Part shown: one piece after another, positions 26,700-36,618 of the stretch
Position numbering within the stretch: the stretch's first letter is position 1
How the letters are laid out: each line of letters starts with the position of its first letter
Origin: Methanobrevibacter woesei
GTDB taxonomy: Archaea; Methanobacteriota; Methanobacteria; Methanobacteriales; Methanobacteriaceae
Reading direction: 5' to 3'
Length of the DNA: 64,000 bases
NCBI RefSeq assembly: GCF_003111605.1
Contig: NZ_MZGU01000002.1
Span: 148,370-212,369, forward strand
Translations under genes and position numbers: made by a program
The notes under the pieces: model-generated
Told to the model about the DNA's origin: nothing
The model's input: the letters and a program-made list of their open reading frames with translations, nothing else
Database searches by the model: none

Positions 26700-27539
26700 T
26701 TAATCATCCCCATTATTTCTATTAACAAATTTTAATGCTCCTACAGGACAATGATTTGTACAGGAGATACATCTAATACATTTATTATCATCTAATACAA
26801 CTTCATTGTCAATAAGTTTAATAGCTTCAACTGGACAGTTATCTTCACATAAGAAACAAGCAACACATGTTTCTTGATCAACTGTAAGGTCTTTAATATG
26901 AATAATCGGACCAATAGTCCTCTCAAGAGTTATTTCATCATCCATACAAAGATTTATACAAGCTCCACAGCCAATACAAAGCTTTTTATTAATATAGGGA
27001 TATAAAGTGTCTTCCTCTAAAGTGACATTTATATCTTCATTTTCTTCTAAAAATTCTTTAAATTCAAGTGTAAGTGCGCCTGTTGGGCAATATTGACCAT
27101 AATCAATATCAGGATTACATTTTGAATAATCAATGGAAATATCATCCATCCTAATAACCCTATGTGGGCGACTAATATTAACAAGACTATATTCTACAAC
27201 GCCTTTATCCGAATCATCACCCTTTTTAAAGATAACAGAATTACTAATTAATTTAATAGCTGAAATAGGACAAGATTGAACACAAATTTCACATTTAACA
27301 CATTTATCTGTAATTTTAGCTATTTTAAAATTATTAGCTGGTTCAATAGCATCAACTGGGCATGTTTCAACACATAGATTGCATCTAATACATTTTGGTG
27401 CAATAGCAATTATTTCTTCTTCAGATTGAAAATCATCAATCTCGAATTTAAAATCATCAATATCATCATCTAAATCCACAGATTTAAAAAGAACTTCACG
27501 TTCCAATGACTCCATCTGCTTATTAAAAGATACATTCAT
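26700..27539 (-). CDS. Polyferredoxin with five complete [4Fe-4S] motifs
   Basis: A 279-residue soluble ferredoxin-like protein. Five complete CxxCxxCxxxC motifs are present: CIRCNLCVETC, CVKCEICVQSC, CIGCGACINLC, CVACFLCEDNC and CIRCISCTNHC. A sixth site (around CNPDIDYGQYC) has lost cysteines. An acidic N-terminal extension of about 45 residues precedes the first cluster. Placed behind ftr and the PfkB kinase, it may pass electrons between Eha and formylmethanofuran dehydrogenase. A 78-base gap separates it from the kinase gene. Confidence 0.85.
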   Translation of the reverse strand: MNVSFNKQMESLEREVLFKSVDLDDDIDDFKFEIDDFQSEEEIIAIAPKCIRCNLCVETCPVDAIEPANNFKIAKITDKCVKCEICVQSCPISAIKLISNSVIFKKGDDSDKGVVEYSLVNISRPHRVIRMDDISIDYSKCNPDIDYGQYCPTGALTLEFKEFLEENEDINVTLEEDTLYPYINKKLCIGCGACINLCMDDEITLERTIGPIIHIKDLTVDQETCVACFLCEDNCPVEAIKLIDNEVVLDDNKCIRCISCTNHCPVGALKFVNRNNGDD

Positions 27540-27617
27540 AATTATACCAACTAATTAAATAATTGAGTTTAAATCTATATTTAGTTATTAATAAATATAG
27601 CTAAATAAGATTACTCT

Positions 27618-28583
27618 TTATTCATCCATAAACTCCTCTAATTGATTTAATGAAGGAAACGCATTCATTCCATAGTCTTGAATAGATTTACTAGCTACCC
27701 AATTACCAATGATACAAGCTTTTTCAAGAGAATAGTCATTTAACATTCCAAATAAAAATCCACTATTAAAACTATCTCCAGCACCTGTTGTATCAACAAC
27801 ATCAGATTTAAAAGCTTCTACAAAGCATTCTTCACCATCATTATTAACTGCATAAACTCCTTTGGAGCCTTGTTTAACTACTACAGTTTCAATACCATCA
27901 TCTAAAACATGTACAGCAATTTCTTTAAGAGAAACCTCCTCTACATTATCTATAGCTTTATAATAATCTTCATATAACAATCTAAGTTCAGTTTCATTAA
28001 TTAAAAGAATGTCAGTACGTTCCAAAATAGGAGCTAATTCATTTAATCCCTTTTCAACATATAACATTCCTGGATCAAAACTTAATTTAATATCATCATT
28101 TAATTTTTCAAGTAATTCAATTTGGGTTTTAAATGAATCACCTACAAAAGATGTGTAATGCATTATTTTACAGGTGTTAATATTCATAAGATTTATCTCA
28201 CCCATCTTTATCTCATCGTTAACTCCAGGATCTACATAAAGCGCTCTGTCCCCTTCATCATCAACAAAACCCATTACTTTACCAGTATTTCCATTATCAG
28301 AATAAATTAGATTATTTGTATAAACCTCATTCATAGCTAAATTAAGTTCTATTAAATCACCATCACTATCTTCACCTATTTTTCCAATAATAGATGTTTT
28401 TTTACCTAAACGTGAAAGTCCAATAATAGTGTTAGCTGCAGAACCTCCAGGAGTATCAGTCTGGCTTTTTATAAATGATTCTTCATCTTTACCTGCAATA
28501 CTGCCAACAGTATGAAGTTTATCAACATTTAAGGCTCCAAAACCTATAACATCCACATCAATATCATTATTTAAGATTTTCAT
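27618..28583 (-). CDS. PfkB-family carbohydrate/nucleoside kinase
   Basis: A 321-residue ribokinase-fold enzyme. GFGALNVDKLHTV is at the N-terminus, TPGGSAANTIIGLSRLGKK near residue 45 is the first PfkB signature and DTTGAGDSFNSGFLFG near residue 265 is the second, with the catalytic aspartate. Related methanogen enzymes phosphorylate sugars or nucleosides broadly. The gene follows ftr by 10 bases on the Eha transcript, a context that does not explain its substrate. Confidence 0.85.
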   Translation of the reverse strand: MKILNNDIDVDVIGFGALNVDKLHTVGSIAGKDEESFIKSQTDTPGGSAANTIIGLSRLGKKTSIIGKIGEDSDGDLIELNLAMNEVYTNNLIYSDNGNTGKVMGFVDDEGDRALYVDPGVNDEIKMGEINLMNINTCKIMHYTSFVGDSFKTQIELLEKLNDDIKLSFDPGMLYVEKGLNELAPILERTDILLINETELRLLYEDYYKAIDNVEEVSLKEIAVHVLDDGIETVVVKQGSKGVYAVNNDGEECFVEAFKSDVVDTTGAGDSFNSGFLFGMLNDYSLEKACIIGNWVASKSIQDYGMNAFPSLNQLEEFMDE

Positions 28584-28593
28584 TTTAACCCAG

Positions 28594-29481
28594 CTATAAA
28601 ATATCTAGTAAATTAACTTTTTTATCTCCTAATTTTCCATCATAGTTTCCTGCAGAAATTCCAATAACACCCTCAACATCTAATGTTGCATCAATAGCTG
28701 CTTTCATTGCAGCATTCATTGAATCTTCATCTACTGCATTAAATACAATTTCAGGAATATAATTAACTCCTTCAGCTACTTTAGACTCATCACCTAATTT
28801 GTCTTTAAGTGAAGGACAGTAAACATGATTTGTAGTTGGTCCAATTTCAGGATAATTAGTTTCAGGTTTAGAAGCTGCAGAACAAATATCAAATGGTGCA
28901 ATAGCCCCTTCAACATTTTCAATAGCTTCAAGTGCTTTTTCACCAGCCTCCAATACTGCTTCAGGAGTGGAACATAAATACCAGAAATTTCCACCCATTA
29001 TACCATCATTTAATTTAAATTTTTCTTCAATTTGGAAATCTGGAACAGCTATTGGAACATTAATCATTTTTCTTCCATATTCTTCAACTATCCATTCATA
29101 GCCATCTCCACAATGACCAACAATATCCATCATCTCGATATATTCATCAGATTCTTTATCAGAATAATCAAAAATACGGGTAAATGGTTTAACAAGAATA
29201 TCTTGTCTTAAACGGTAAGATAATTCAAATGCAAATTTTTTAACATCATCTCCACCAAGCCAATATTGTACAACAGCACCAGGTCTTCCATCAGGTGTTT
29301 CATCACCAGATAAAAATCCTTCTACTCCACCTTCAACTCTTCCAATAACTGCACTTGGAGTTGAAGTTGAATCAAATGCTGCTCTTCTAACAATTTTTTC
29401 ATTTGGACCTGTAATTAAAGCTCTTACATATTTTCCTTCAAAAGCTTCAAAAAATGTATCTTCAACTTTTTCATAACTCAT
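28594..29481 (-). CDS. ftr: Formylmethanofuran:tetrahydromethanopterin formyltransferase
   Basis: A 295-residue Ftr, which moves the formyl group from methanofuran to H4MPT in CO2 reduction to methane. Family sequence is evident throughout: [20 protein letters not shown] at the N-terminus, the [18 protein letters not shown] segment near residue 40, [18 protein letters not shown] near residue 165 and the C-terminal [15 protein letters not shown]. Length matches known enzymes (about 296). It lies 16 bases after ehaR. Methanobacteriales can carry a second Ftr paralogue, so this could be either isoform. Confidence 0.92.
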   Translation of the reverse strand: MSYEKVEDTFFEAFEGKYVRALITGPNEKIVRRAAFDSTSTPSAVIGRVEGGVEGFLSGDETPDGRPGAVVQYWLGGDDVKKFAFELSYRLRQDILVKPFTRIFDYSDKESDEYIEMMDIVGHCGDGYEWIVEEYGRKMINVPIAVPDFQIEEKFKLNDGIMGGNFWYLCSTPEAVLEAGEKALEAIENVEGAIAPFDICSAASKPETNYPEIGPTTNHVYCPSLKDKLGDESKVAEGVNYIPEIVFNAVDEDSMNAAMKAAIDATLDVEGVIGISAGNYDGKLGDKKVNLLDIL

Positions 29482-29497
29482 TTTAATTATCCTCCTT

Positions 29498-30553
29498 TTA
29501 ACCTAATCCACCAATATCTTGACCACGAATTTCATTTCTCATTTTAGTACTTGCTTCTAAAATTTCATCAAAGTTTTCCTGGTTAACAATTTTTATTATA
29601 GGTTTATCATAATTTTCAAATACCTTGAAAAATTCTTCTTTAACATTATAATCAATATCATATTTTTTAAATAACTCTTCCAAGTTATTTTCGTCATTAT
29701 AATCATTTATAAAATCTAAAACAAGTTTTTTATCATTATCTGCATAAATATTAGCTATTACAGCAGTTGTAATTGCAGATGGTGATATAATAGCTATTTC
29801 AGCTTCTTTTAAAGGATATATATTACCATTAAAAGATATGCTAATACCATCATGGTCTCTAGCAAACCTTAAAGGCTCAACATCAGTAATGCTGTCTCCA
29901 ATATAAAGAATTTCATTAATATCTATTGAATCATTATCAATAATTTTATCAATAGCTAATTTTTTACCTTCTCCACCAATAACATCAACTTCTTTAATTA
30001 AATTATAAAAACCCATCTTTGGAATTTCATTAAAGAAAATAGAATCGAATAACTCATAATCTTCAGGGTTTTCCAATATTTGATCTTTAAATTCAATTAT
30101 TTTAGATATTTCATCATCAGTAATATCCAAAGCATCTACATCTACTTTAGTATAAAATGTATTTTTAAATGGGAAATCCATATAATTAGCTAAAGCTTCA
30201 ATATATTGGCCATAGCTAGTGCTGACTATGTATGTATTCATCCTTTCTTTAAGATAATCAAGTAAAAATTTTGACTCACTTACTGTGAAAATATTATTCC
30301 TAGAAAATTCAATCATATCCTTGTTTTTAATGTTTTCAACTAAGAAGAAAGGTAATATTAAAAGTAAGGTATTACCCGCTTTATAATTAGGTTTTTTAAC
30401 TTCATCAACAAGATAATCATCATATAAACTAAGGATTTTAAATAATTCTCCACCATTATCAATGAAATGATTAGCTAATTCAAAAGCATTGTCATTTAAA
30501 GTTAAGGGACCTTCACAGTCTGTAATAAATGATTTTTTATACAATGAACTCAC
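29498..30553 (-). CDS. ehaR: Eha hydrogenase-associated HAD-fold protein EhaR
   Basis: A 351-residue protein with HAD-type motifs: [13 protein letters not shown] near residue 9 (D-x-x-G in place of the usual D-x-D), [10 protein letters not shown] near residue 114 and [14 protein letters not shown] near residue 218, where the GDS-x-x-D metal-binding aspartates are kept. Position R in the eha order, directly after the ten-cluster polyferredoxin and overlapping its stop, supports the name. Whether it is an active phosphatase is unknown; the first motif lacks the second aspartate used by phosphatases. Confidence 0.75.
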   Translation of the reverse strand: MSSLYKKSFITDCEGPLTLNDNAFELANHFIDNGGELFKILSLYDDYLVDEVKKPNYKAGNTLLLILPFFLVENIKNKDMIEFSRNNIFTVSESKFLLDYLKERMNTYIVSTSYGQYIEALANYMDFPFKNTFYTKVDVDALDITDDEISKIIEFKDQILENPEDYELFDSIFFNEIPKMGFYNLIKEVDVIGGEGKKLAIDKIIDNDSIDINEILYIGDSITDVEPLRFARDHDGISISFNGNIYPLKEAEIAIISPSAITTAVIANIYADNDKKLVLDFINDYNDENNLEELFKKYDIDYNVKEEFFKVFENYDKPIIKIVNQENFDEILEASTKMRNEIRGQDIGGLG

Positions 30554-31902
30554 CTAATTTTAATTCTAATTGCATCAACAGGACAAATAAATTCACATTC
30601 CCTACATAAAAGACATTTATCTTCATCCCAAGAAATCTTATCATCTAAGGTTAATGCACCAGTAGGACAGTTCTTAGTACAGATTCCACATGCTTGACAT
30701 TTATCATGAGATAAAGAATAATCCCCTTCTCTAGGTCCACTAATGTAGGATCTTGCATAATATAAATCCCCTTCTTCACTATAGAAGTAGTCACCATAAA
30801 CTCTAATTGCATCAAATTGACATTTCTCTACACATAATCCACAATAGACACAATTTGAATTGATTTTAATAGGATTTGGAGCATTTAAATCAATAGCTTT
30901 TGTTGGACAAACCATTTTACATTCACCACAAGCTATACATCTTTTATCAATTACTTCAATATTCCTATCAAATAAATAGTTGTCAAACAATTTGTTAAAT
31001 CTTTTAACAGTAATACTTGAATCTAAAGTCAAACCAAGCTCTTTTTCCATTAATTCATTGATTTTAACCCTCATAAACTCATTATATGGTGCATCATCAA
31101 ATTCTAATGATAAAGATTGTGCAATAGCTTTAAGTGCTTTATTAAGACTAATAAGATTTAAAGATAATTTTTTCATATCTTTATCAACAATTGAAGATAC
31201 AATATCTTCTGATTTAATTTTACTATATGATGCAAACGCTTTTTTACGTGAAGAATATTTAATAGCAGTTGATGGACAGGAATGCATACATTCTTCACAC
31301 CTTGCACAATAAGCAGGATTAATATAAGGTAATTTATTATTTCTACCAACATTAATAGCACCAATGGATGGACAGACCCTAGTACAAGTCATACATCCAA
31401 TACAATCCTTTTGGTTAACAACAATAGCTCTTCCACCTTTAACTGTTCTTGGAAGGAGTTCACCATATTTAATTGCATCTGTTGGACAAACTCTAAAGCA
31501 GTACCCACAGCGAATACATTTATCTGGATCAATTTCACTATGTGCTTCACCTTTTTTATTAGATTTAATATGAATAGCACCAGTTTTACAAGCTTGAACA
31601 CATGCTCCACATGCTTTACATAATTTAATATTAATATTTGGAACATTTTCTTTTATAGGAGGTGCAAAAGTCCTTTCAATTTTAATAGCATCATAAGGAC
31701 AAGCATTACGACATAATACACATCCAAAACAAGTGCTTTTAATTTTAGTAATGCCATCCTCTGGGTCAATGAAAATAGCATCAATTTCACAAGCATTTAA
31801 ACAAGGTTTATCCTCACATTGTTCACATTTACTTTGATCAATTGAATACTCAATATCAACCTCTCTTAAAGGTCTTGGAGTTTTAGAATAAGCATCAATC
31901 AT
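30550..31902 (-). CDS. ehaQ: Eha polyferredoxin with ten [4Fe-4S] clusters
   Basis: A 450-residue polyferredoxin. I count ten cluster motifs: one variant CEQCEDKPCLNAC at the N-terminus, then CFGCVLC, CKACGAC, CIRCGYC, CIGCMTC, CARCEEC, and after a helical insert of about 90 residues CIACGEC, CVYCGLC, CQACGIC and CLLCREC, each followed by a further cysteine. Ten is the number reported for EhaQ. It shuttles electrons along the cytoplasmic arm of the hydrogenase. It begins 4 bases after ehaP ends and overlaps ehaR. Confidence 0.88.
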   Translation of the reverse strand: MIDAYSKTPRPLREVDIEYSIDQSKCEQCEDKPCLNACEIDAIFIDPEDGITKIKSTCFGCVLCRNACPYDAIKIERTFAPPIKENVPNINIKLCKACGACVQACKTGAIHIKSNKKGEAHSEIDPDKCIRCGYCFRVCPTDAIKYGELLPRTVKGGRAIVVNQKDCIGCMTCTRVCPSIGAINVGRNNKLPYINPAYCARCEECMHSCPSTAIKYSSRKKAFASYSKIKSEDIVSSIVDKDMKKLSLNLISLNKALKAIAQSLSLEFDDAPYNEFMRVKINELMEKELGLTLDSSITVKRFNKLFDNYLFDRNIEVIDKRCIACGECKMVCPTKAIDLNAPNPIKINSNCVYCGLCVEKCQFDAIRVYGDYFYSEEGDLYYARSYISGPREGDYSLSHDKCQACGICTKNCPTGALTLDDKISWDEDKCLLCRECEFICPVDAIRIKIR

Positions 31903-31906
31903 AATT

Positions 31907-32947
31907 TCACTCCATTAAAATCTCACTTGTTAAATTAGAAGTCTTTACTGTGATGTAAATAATATCATTTCCATCATCATCTTTTTCCATTGCAAATTTA
32001 GCTAAGAAATACTTAATAACTGAAAATGGACATGTTTGATAACAGATACTGCAACGTAGACATTTTTCATCACTACGTACAATTGTATCATTTTCTACAT
32101 CAAAAGTAATAGCTCCAGTTGGACATTCATCTACACAAAGTTGACATTTCTTACATTCATCACTGTTCCAGTCAATAACTCTAATTTTAAGCCTATTAAC
32201 AGCATTAGTAATAATTTCCATTACTACTTCTTCATCCGGAATTATTTCATAAGCTTTATCCCATATTTCAGCTAGTGGAATTTCATATTGAAGTAAACTG
32301 TCTTTTTGAAGAGATCTTAAGTCTTCTTTTTTACTTTCAATATATTTTTCAAGAAATGTTACAGTTAATAGAATTATCTCTTTTTGGTCCTGTAAATTAT
32401 CCACAAATACTCCTTTCATAGCCCCATTAACAGGACAAGCATCTAAACAATCTCCACAGTGAATACATTTAAGCTGATCAACATGAATTTTATCATCTAC
32501 AACAGATATTGCTTCAACAGGACATTTCTTCATACACTTCTTACATCTAATACAAAGATAATCATCTACAATAAACTGTCTTTTCGAAGGAATTATATTG
32601 AATTCAGGTTTTAATAAGTGATTCTGACCACACTCAATTGTTTTAGGATCAGTAGGACAAACTTCTGCACAAAAACCACAACGAATACAGGCCCCTTCAA
32701 AGATAACAGGATAAGTCATACCCTCTTCTTGCTCATTATCTTCATCCCTTACTAATTTAATAGCATTTGGTGATGGGCATGATGCAGTACAAGCTCCACA
32801 AGCAATACAAAACTCAGGATTAATCTTTGGAAAATCTCTGAAACGTTCAGGTTTTTCCATGATTTCATGCTTACTTCTTGCATTAGCGAAACCATCAACC
32901 CATGCCTTCCTAGCAAAGTCGTAGATATACCATATTAATGAAGACAT
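31907..32947 (-). CDS. ehaP: Eha polyferredoxin with six [4Fe-4S] clusters
   Basis: A 346-residue polyferredoxin with six CxxCxxCxxxC motifs: CIACGAC, CIRCGFC, CIRCKKC, CIHCGDC in the first half and CKKCQLC, CLRCSIC in the second, separated by a helical stretch of about 80 residues. Six clusters is the number known for EhaP. The N-terminal YIYDFARKAWVDGFANARSK helix resembles NuoI-type subunits that dock on the membrane arm. It starts 2 bases after ehaO. Confidence 0.88.
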   Translation of the reverse strand: MSSLIWYIYDFARKAWVDGFANARSKHEIMEKPERFRDFPKINPEFCIACGACTASCPSPNAIKLVRDEDNEQEEGMTYPVIFEGACIRCGFCAEVCPTDPKTIECGQNHLLKPEFNIIPSKRQFIVDDYLCIRCKKCMKKCPVEAISVVDDKIHVDQLKCIHCGDCLDACPVNGAMKGVFVDNLQDQKEIILLTVTFLEKYIESKKEDLRSLQKDSLLQYEIPLAEIWDKAYEIIPDEEVVMEIITNAVNRLKIRVIDWNSDECKKCQLCVDECPTGAITFDVENDTIVRSDEKCLRCSICYQTCPFSVIKYFLAKFAMEKDDDGNDIIYITVKTSNLTSEILME

Positions 32948-32949
32948 AT

Positions 32950-34074
32950 TTAAACTACCTCATAAAAGTCTTTAATATCACATTTACCATTTTCATCAGT
33001 AATAGCTACTCTTTCAGCACATGCAATACATGGATCACTAGAAGCATAAGTTGAAACTGCATCTGCAACAGTAGCTACATTTTTAAGCATGTATTTCGCA
33101 CAAGAATCAATATTCGGGATACTTGGAGTTCTAATTGAAATATGTTTAATTAAATTACCATTAGTTTCCATCATGTAATTCACTTCTCCCCTTGGAGCTT
33201 CATTTTGGAACTCTGCATATCCAGTTTTAATATCAACAGGAGTACGTATTTTTCCTTTAGGCATATTCTCAATAGCTTGCCTAATTAAACTAATAGATTC
33301 TGGAATTTCATCAAAACGGTTTAAAGTTCTTGCATAATTATCTCCTTCTTTTCTCCAAACTGTTTTAAAGTCAAAGTGGTCTTTGTAAGTGTAATGGTCT
33401 TGTCTATAATCTTTTTTAATTCCAGATCCCCTTCCAATTGGACCTACAGCTCTTCCTCTAATAGCTTCTTTTTTAGTCATTACACCAACATTTTTTGAAC
33501 GTAAACCAACAGCTGGCCCTTCAGCAAATAATTCTCTTGTTCTATCAAATTTATCTTCAACTATCTTAAGATTTTCAAGGATTGGTTCAAAATGACGATC
33601 ATCAGCATCCATTTTTACTCCACCAACAACATTCCAACCCATATTAACCCTATTACCAGTTAATAATTCAATAGAATCCATGATATATTCCCTCATATCA
33701 AGAACATGCATAAATAAGGTTTCATGATCAAGTGTTTTGAAATAAGTTGAATTTGCAAGCAAATGAGATTGAATCCTATCTAATTCATTAGTAATTACCC
33801 TTAAAAACTGTGCTCTTAATGGTGCTTGAACATCTGATATTGTTTCAATAGTTTCTGCAAATGTTTGTGTATGCTCATAGGAACAAATCCCACAGATTCT
33901 TTCAGCCAAAAAGATACCTTTCTGCCAGGTTTTACCTTCCATTATCTTTTCAATTCCTCTATGAACATAACCATATTCAATTTCAGCATTAACTACTTTT
34001 TCACCCTCAGTTTGAACTTTAAGCCTTATAGGTTCCTTAAATCCTGGGTGAATTGGTCCTAATGGCAATATCAT
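32950..34074 (-). CDS. ehaO: Eha [NiFe] hydrogenase large subunit
   Basis: The 374-residue catalytic subunit. The Ni-binding motifs are [10 protein letters not shown] (Cys61, Cys64) and DPCIACAER (Cys349, Cys352), matching energy-converting hydrogenases of the Ech/Hyc/Eha group and NuoD. After DPCxxC the family position for His holds Arg355, as in HycE, and a 19-residue tail follows, so C-terminal cleavage is conceivable. The start overlaps the end of ehaN. With EhaN it forms the H2-activating module. Confidence 0.93.
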   Translation of the reverse strand: MILPLGPIHPGFKEPIRLKVQTEGEKVVNAEIEYGYVHRGIEKIMEGKTWQKGIFLAERICGICSYEHTQTFAETIETISDVQAPLRAQFLRVITNELDRIQSHLLANSTYFKTLDHETLFMHVLDMREYIMDSIELLTGNRVNMGWNVVGGVKMDADDRHFEPILENLKIVEDKFDRTRELFAEGPAVGLRSKNVGVMTKKEAIRGRAVGPIGRGSGIKKDYRQDHYTYKDHFDFKTVWRKEGDNYARTLNRFDEIPESISLIRQAIENMPKGKIRTPVDIKTGYAEFQNEAPRGEVNYMMETNGNLIKHISIRTPSIPNIDSCAKYMLKNVATVADAVSTYASSDPCIACAERVAITDENGKCDIKDFYEVV

Positions 34075-34520
34075 TCTTCTTCCCTCCCACGTTTAGCAAT
34101 AGCATCAGGTCCAACAGACAAAATTGCTTCTAAAATTTCACTTGGCCTTGGAGGACAACCTGAAATTGCAACATCAACAGGTATATAATCAGAAGCAGGT
34201 GCATGGACTGTTCCTCCTTCTTGATTAAAAACATCTCCAGATTGAGGGCAATTTCCAACTGCTACAACAATTTTTGGTTCTGGAGCTTTATCATAAACTC
34301 TTTTAAGGTTAGTAACCCATTGCTCAGTAACTGCTCCAGTTAATAAAAGTACATCAGCTTCACGAGGATTATTATGTACATAAATACCATATTGCTCTAA
34401 ATCATATCTAGGAGACAATAATGCAACTATTTCAACGTCACAACCATTACAACCGCCACAATTAACAATACAAACATGAATTGAGCTTTTTCTAACAGCA
34501 TCTTTAATAGTATTTAACAT
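34071..34520 (-). CDS. ehaN: Eha [NiFe] hydrogenase small subunit
   Basis: A 149-residue small subunit of the NuoB/EchC type. The cluster-binding cysteines are seen in [11 protein letters not shown] (Cys21, Cys24, Cys27), VGNCPQSG near residue 94 and [11 protein letters not shown] near residue 125; this holds the single [4Fe-4S] cluster next to the active site. Length is short, as usual for this group. It overlaps ehaO by four bases. Confidence 0.92.
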   Translation of the reverse strand: MLNTIKDAVRKSSIHVCIVNCGGCNGCDVEIVALLSPRYDLEQYGIYVHNNPREADVLLLTGAVTEQWVTNLKRVYDKAPEPKIVVAVGNCPQSGDVFNQEGGTVHAPASDYIPVDVAISGCPPRPSEILEAILSVGPDAIAKRGREEE

Positions 34521-34538
34521 TGTACGCCTCTATCATTT

Positions 34539-34928
34539 TTAATATTCATAATTTTTAATAATATTTAATATCTCTTTTCTACCTTCAATTAAAGATTCAT
34601 CATAAGATTTACCATTAATAACATCATAAGCTAAGGATTTACAGATATTATCAGCTTCATCTGCTGAAACAAGTTCTAATGTCTTAGAAAACCAGCACAA
34701 TCTTAAATCAGCATAAAATTTCATAGCTAAGGCTTCAAGTTCAGCAACTTTGAAAGTTCCATGTAACCCTTCTAAAGAAGACATATCTAAATCGTTCATA
34801 AATATCTCTTCCATCTCTTCAGTTGAAATACCAAATTCTTTAGAAAGAGGAATAATAATATCTTCTTGCCATCTAAAGCTTTTTAATATTCTTGTTTTCA
34901 TTAAAATGAAACGTTCATCCTCATTCAT
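34539..34928 (-). CDS. ehaM: Eha subunit M (DUF1959)
   Basis: A 129-residue soluble, mostly helical, acidic protein of the DUF1959 family that occupies position M before the small subunit. No cofactor motif or membrane segment is visible. A structural or assembly role in the hydrogenase is inferred from position alone. Confidence 0.75.
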   Translation of the reverse strand: MNEDERFILMKTRILKSFRWQEDIIIPLSKEFGISTEEMEEIFMNDLDMSSLEGLHGTFKVAELEALAMKFYADLRLCWFSKTLELVSADEADNICKSLAYDVINGKSYDESLIEGRKEILNIIKNYEY

Positions 34929-34932
34929 ATAA

Positions 34933-35241
34933 TCACACCATTAAAATTAAATGCCAAATTAAGTAAATCACAGCTGAAACAACAATACCAATAACAGTTT
35001 CTAATCTACCATAACCTGGTCTTTCATTAAGTACAAAACCAACTAGGAAGAATCCAATAGCTAGTAAAATAACAGACCAAGTAAAGTTAAATATTAAAAT
35101 CCAACCAATAAGAGCAATTACAGTTATGGCTATGTCCAAACCTTTAATAACATAAGGTTCGCCATGTTTTTTATAACTCCATAATAACCCCAATATTGAT
35201 CCTATAACAAATGTAAGTATGTAAATTAAATATTCAATCAT
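34933..35241 (-). CDS. ehaL: Eha membrane subunit L
   Basis: A 102-residue membrane protein with about three hydrophobic segments (residues 3-19, 34-67 and 80-102) and a polar loop NERPGYGRLE. Named by its place between K and M in the eha gene order. No catalytic motif. Confidence 0.7.
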   Translation of the reverse strand: MIEYLIYILTFVIGSILGLLWSYKKHGEPYVIKGLDIAITVIALIGWILIFNFTWSVILLAIGFFLVGFVLNERPGYGRLETVIGIVVSAVIYLIWHLILMV

Positions 35242-35250
35242 AATTATCCC

Positions 35251-35511
35251 CTACATTGGCCTATATAATAATATAAATGAAATACAAATTACAGCGAAAG
35301 TTATAAAGAAAAATACTTTCTCTAAATTTTCTAAACTATGTCCAAATTTATTATTTTTGGCTAATAATGCTAACAGTATAGTGAAAAATATTCCTAAAAT
35401 TATAATTGGAATTCCAATATCTGTTTGAAATGCAGATATTATTATTCCTGAAACTAATATTCCTACTGCTACAATTATACTAAAATATACAGTTGCGCCT
35501 TCTTTTTCCAT
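35251..35511 (-). CDS. ehaK: Eha membrane subunit K
   Basis: An 86-residue membrane protein with three hydrophobic helices and a basic loop (AKNNKFGHSLENLEK). I start it at the second in-frame ATG (35511) because GGTGA lies just before it; the first ATG, at 35520, directly abuts a GAGGT site and is too close to use it well. Named by gene order. Confidence 0.68.
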   Translation of the reverse strand: MEKEGATVYFSIIVAVGILVSGIIISAFQTDIGIPIIILGIFFTILLALLAKNNKFGHSLENLEKVFFFITFAVICISFILLYRPM

Positions 35512-35524
35512 TTTCACCATACCT

Positions 35525-36385
35525 CTATATTAATACCATTATAATTGTTCCCACAATACATACAACTGCAATTGTAATTTGTGTCATTATCGAATGATTT
35601 GGATTTAACATAGGAGTTACTGCATTAATAAAACCAGTAACAACTGACATTAAAATCATTCCAATAATTAGTTCGATTATTGACAATGGTCCAAAGAATA
35701 TTGTTAAGAATAACCAAACCATAATGTACCATGAAATAGATTCTGAAAACATTATGAAGCCTCTTAAAAATCCATAATGTTCAGTTTCAAATCCTGAAAT
35801 TAAGGTTTTATCCTTAGTGATTCCAAAAGGAGAGTAAGGAGATTTACTTAAAATCAATACAAAGAACATTAAAGCTGCAAGAGGAATGGTAAATACTAAA
35901 GGTCCATTAGCTCCTTGATAAGCAATTATTTCACCAATATTCATTGTTCCAGTTACTAAATAAACTAAAGCAATAGCTGCAAATAATGGAAGCTCAGTAG
36001 CTGCTGATAAAACTGCTCTTACACAACTTAACTTTCCATAAGGAGAACCAGAACTGGATCCAGCATTATGTTCAACAATTTTGTAAACAGCATATACTCC
36101 AAAGAGTATTAATAAAGAATCATGAGTAACAGGTCCTGCGATTACACCAATAACCCAAACAACAGCCAAAATAACTACAATAGATACATAAAATGGCATT
36201 GATGCATTTTTTGGAAATGTGCTTTCTTTAAAAAAGAACTTTAAAGAATGCAATAAATGTTGAATAATAGGAGGACCTGGCCTAAGTTGAACACGAGCCA
36301 TTACTTTCCTATGTAATCCTAATAAAAGACTTCCAGCAAGAAATGCTATGATTACATTAATTAAAATATCCGCCATCAAATTCAT
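35525..36385 (-). CDS. ehaJ: Eha membrane subunit J (NuoH/HycD-like)
   Basis: A 286-residue integral protein with about eight helices, homologous to NuoH and HycD, which connects the hydrogenase module to the ion channel. Typical conserved pieces are [22 protein letters not shown] near residue 30 (the NuoH Q-site loop) and [27 protein letters not shown] near residue 180. A GTGAT ribosome site sits 3 bases before the ATG. Confidence 0.87.
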   Translation of the reverse strand: MNLMADILINVIIAFLAGSLLLGLHRKVMARVQLRPGPPIIQHLLHSLKFFFKESTFPKNASMPFYVSIVVILAVVWVIGVIAGPVTHDSLLILFGVYAVYKIVEHNAGSSSGSPYGKLSCVRAVLSAATELPLFAAIALVYLVTGTMNIGEIIAYQGANGPLVFTIPLAALMFFVLILSKSPYSPFGITKDKTLISGFETEHYGFLRGFIMFSESISWYIMVWLFLTIFFGPLSIIELIIGMILMSVVTGFINAVTPMLNPNHSIMTQITIAVVCIVGTIIMVLI

Positions 36386-36392
36386 AATATCA

Positions 36393-36608
36393 CTAATATC
36401 CAGTGAATGGTTCTTTCACCCTTTCTTCTTCATCTTCTTTTCTTGGTTTAGCCATTGTAAGTAATCCAAAAGATAAAACCCATAAAGGAATACCAATAAT
36501 AGCTACCAAATAAACAATCCAAGTTTCTACATTAAATATTAAACAGTAAACTATAGCTATAGTTGATAATATTAATAATATAATTGAAATCGCTTTTTGC
36601 ATACCCAT
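36393..36608 (-). CDS. ehaI: Eha membrane subunit I
   Basis: A 71-residue protein with two hydrophobic helices and a charged cytoplasmic tail ([19 protein letters not shown]). GTGAG lies a few bases before the ATG. Identified by position in the eha order; no motif. Confidence 0.7.
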   Translation of the reverse strand: MGMQKAISIILLILSTIAIVYCLIFNVETWIVYLVAIIGIPLWVLSFGLLTMAKPRKEDEEERVKEPFTGY

Positions 36609-36618
36609 ACTCTCACAC

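Noticed and set aside
31173..31646. Antisense and alternate frames within the ten-cluster polyferredoxin gene
   Set aside because: They arise from the repeated cysteine-rich coding pattern and have no independent signals.
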